Assembly: GCF_964199755.1 (NCBI RefSeq)
Contig: NC_133899.1
Location: forward strand, 3,782,001 to 3,846,000
DNA length: 64,000 bases
Origin: Larus michahellis
Lineage: Eukaryota > Chordata > Aves > Charadriiformes > Laridae
Reading direction: 5' to 3'
The notes beneath the pieces are model-generated. The model ran no database searches. It saw nothing but the letters and a program-made list of their open reading frames with translations, and had not been told where the DNA came from. Made by a program: the position numbers and the translations under genes. Shown here one piece after another: positions 62,858 through 64,000 of the stretch (its first letter is position 1; every line of letters starts with the position of its first letter).

Positions 62858-64000
62858 GTAAGGAAATACTTAACTTTCACTGTCATAATCTAGTAGATAT
62901 TAAGAGAAAGTCATGGAATTCCACCTGTTTCCATCCCATGTATGAAATATTCTGGGATTTCAATCTTTTTAAAGTGAGGTCCTGAAAATGTTTCATATGT
63001 GTTTACCTATCTCTCTTTTTTTTTTAAATTTTTTTTTTCTTTCCTTTGATTTAGTCATTCGCTGCAAGAGCCGTGGCTCTCAAAGACATTCTCACTCCCT
63101 TTCCACATAGTAAAAATTTACCACCTCTGTAATCGGAAGGAAACAGATAGCTGGTCCTCAGCCACCTCAGCAGCACATTACCTGAAGCTGCCAGCTGGGC
63201 TTTGTGTGTCCCACCACAGTTCTTTGAACAACAGCTGAAACTTAAACAAATTTCTCCCTCGTTCTGTTACTGGAGCCAACTGTGGGGCTCTTGCAAAAAA
63301 AGACATTTCCTAAACTGTCCTAGTTGTTTGTTTAGGGCTCTGACTTGCATTTCTTAATGCTCCAGTGTGCCAGGGCTCATTCTGATCTTGTGCTTTTGAT
63401 GAAAGATGGTTGATCATATGTTCTTCCTGGTACCTGAAGCAGTAGGGGAATCAATGTAACCGTTTTTTCCTGAATATTCCGTTAAATGGATGGAATCAGT
63501 CCTTTTTTCACTTGAAACACTCTGCTTCCTGCATACTATCACATTTATTCTTTATTTAACTATAATTGAGTTAATTCGTTGATAAGAGGATCTCCAGAGA
63601 TGTGACCATAAGTGTAAGTCAGAACCTGATTACTTTGTGTGGTGAATTAAAAAAATAATAATAAAGCAATGGCAACAAAACAGAAATCTGGATTAACTAG
63701 CAAGCCCGAGCTGACAGCGGCGCTGGTTTTTACAGCGTGTGTCATGCATGAAACTTACAGCTGCTCCGATCTTTATATATGTGCAAACGTTTATTTGATA
63801 TCCTTGAAATATTGAGGCAGGATTGCAGTAATGCAGTACCACGTGCTTTATACAAAGGCTAAAGTGTTACTTCCTTTAACTTCTTTATTTCCTTGGACAG
63901 CAAATAAAGCTGCTACAGTGCTAGAAATGAGAAGTTTGTTACAATTGTGAAATGTTGTTTCAAGTGTCAGATATTTAGCTTTTATTGCTGTTTGTTGAAG
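62858..64000 (+). other. ZDHHC7 intron 5 (incomplete)
   Basis: No exon encoding the expected continuation after GQWT was found before the window ends. Confidence 0.6.

Noticed and set aside
1-64000. CRISPR arrays, bacterial operons, tRNA or rRNA genes
   Set aside because: I looked for spaced repeats, tRNA cloverleaf signatures and ribosomal motifs by eye and found none; the DNA is vertebrate.

Overview
This is vertebrate, almost certainly avian, nuclear DNA. The evidence is intron-split genes with GT/AG splice sites, CpG-island promoters, several 5'-truncated CR1 LINE fragments ending in ATTCTATG-type octamers, and compact introns. I cannot name the species.

The right third (about 45.5 kb to the end) is the 5' part of ZDHHC7, a Golgi DHHC-type protein S-acyltransferase, on the + strand. 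It has a CpG-island promoter with NRF1-like sites, a probable non-coding first exon, and four coding exons whose phases join perfectly (residues 1-203 plus one base of codon 204). The remaining third of the protein lies beyond the window.

The centre (30.8-40.5 kb) holds a divergently oriented - strand gene of nine phase-compatible exons. It encodes a hydrophobic N terminus and then a domain that I recognise, with moderate confidence, as the N-terminal domain of the animal rifampicin-phosphotransferase / putative phosphoenolpyruvate-synthase-like family. None of the dikinase catalytic motifs were found. A phase-matched exon 10.8 kb further downstream (20.06-19.93 kb) ends in a stop and would close a 407-residue, single-domain protein. 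Further left (4-12 kb) are weaker exon-like segments on the same strand that I cannot assign.

Between the two divergent genes lies the most striking feature. A 273-bp segment (40981-41253) is an inverted copy, 272/273 identical, of 37852-37580. It carries the 3' end of a CR1 element plus the DNA just downstream of it, which includes almost all of exon 2 of the - strand gene. It has the structure expected of a recent CR1 retrotransposition with 3' transduction.

The rest is non-coding: a G-rich minisatellite and a 21-G run beside the exon 1 splice donor (39.65-40.26 kb), a GATAGA/GATATA hexanucleotide array (15.01-15.28 kb), perfect hairpins, and CR1 fragments. The left 20 kb has no gene I can call with confidence.
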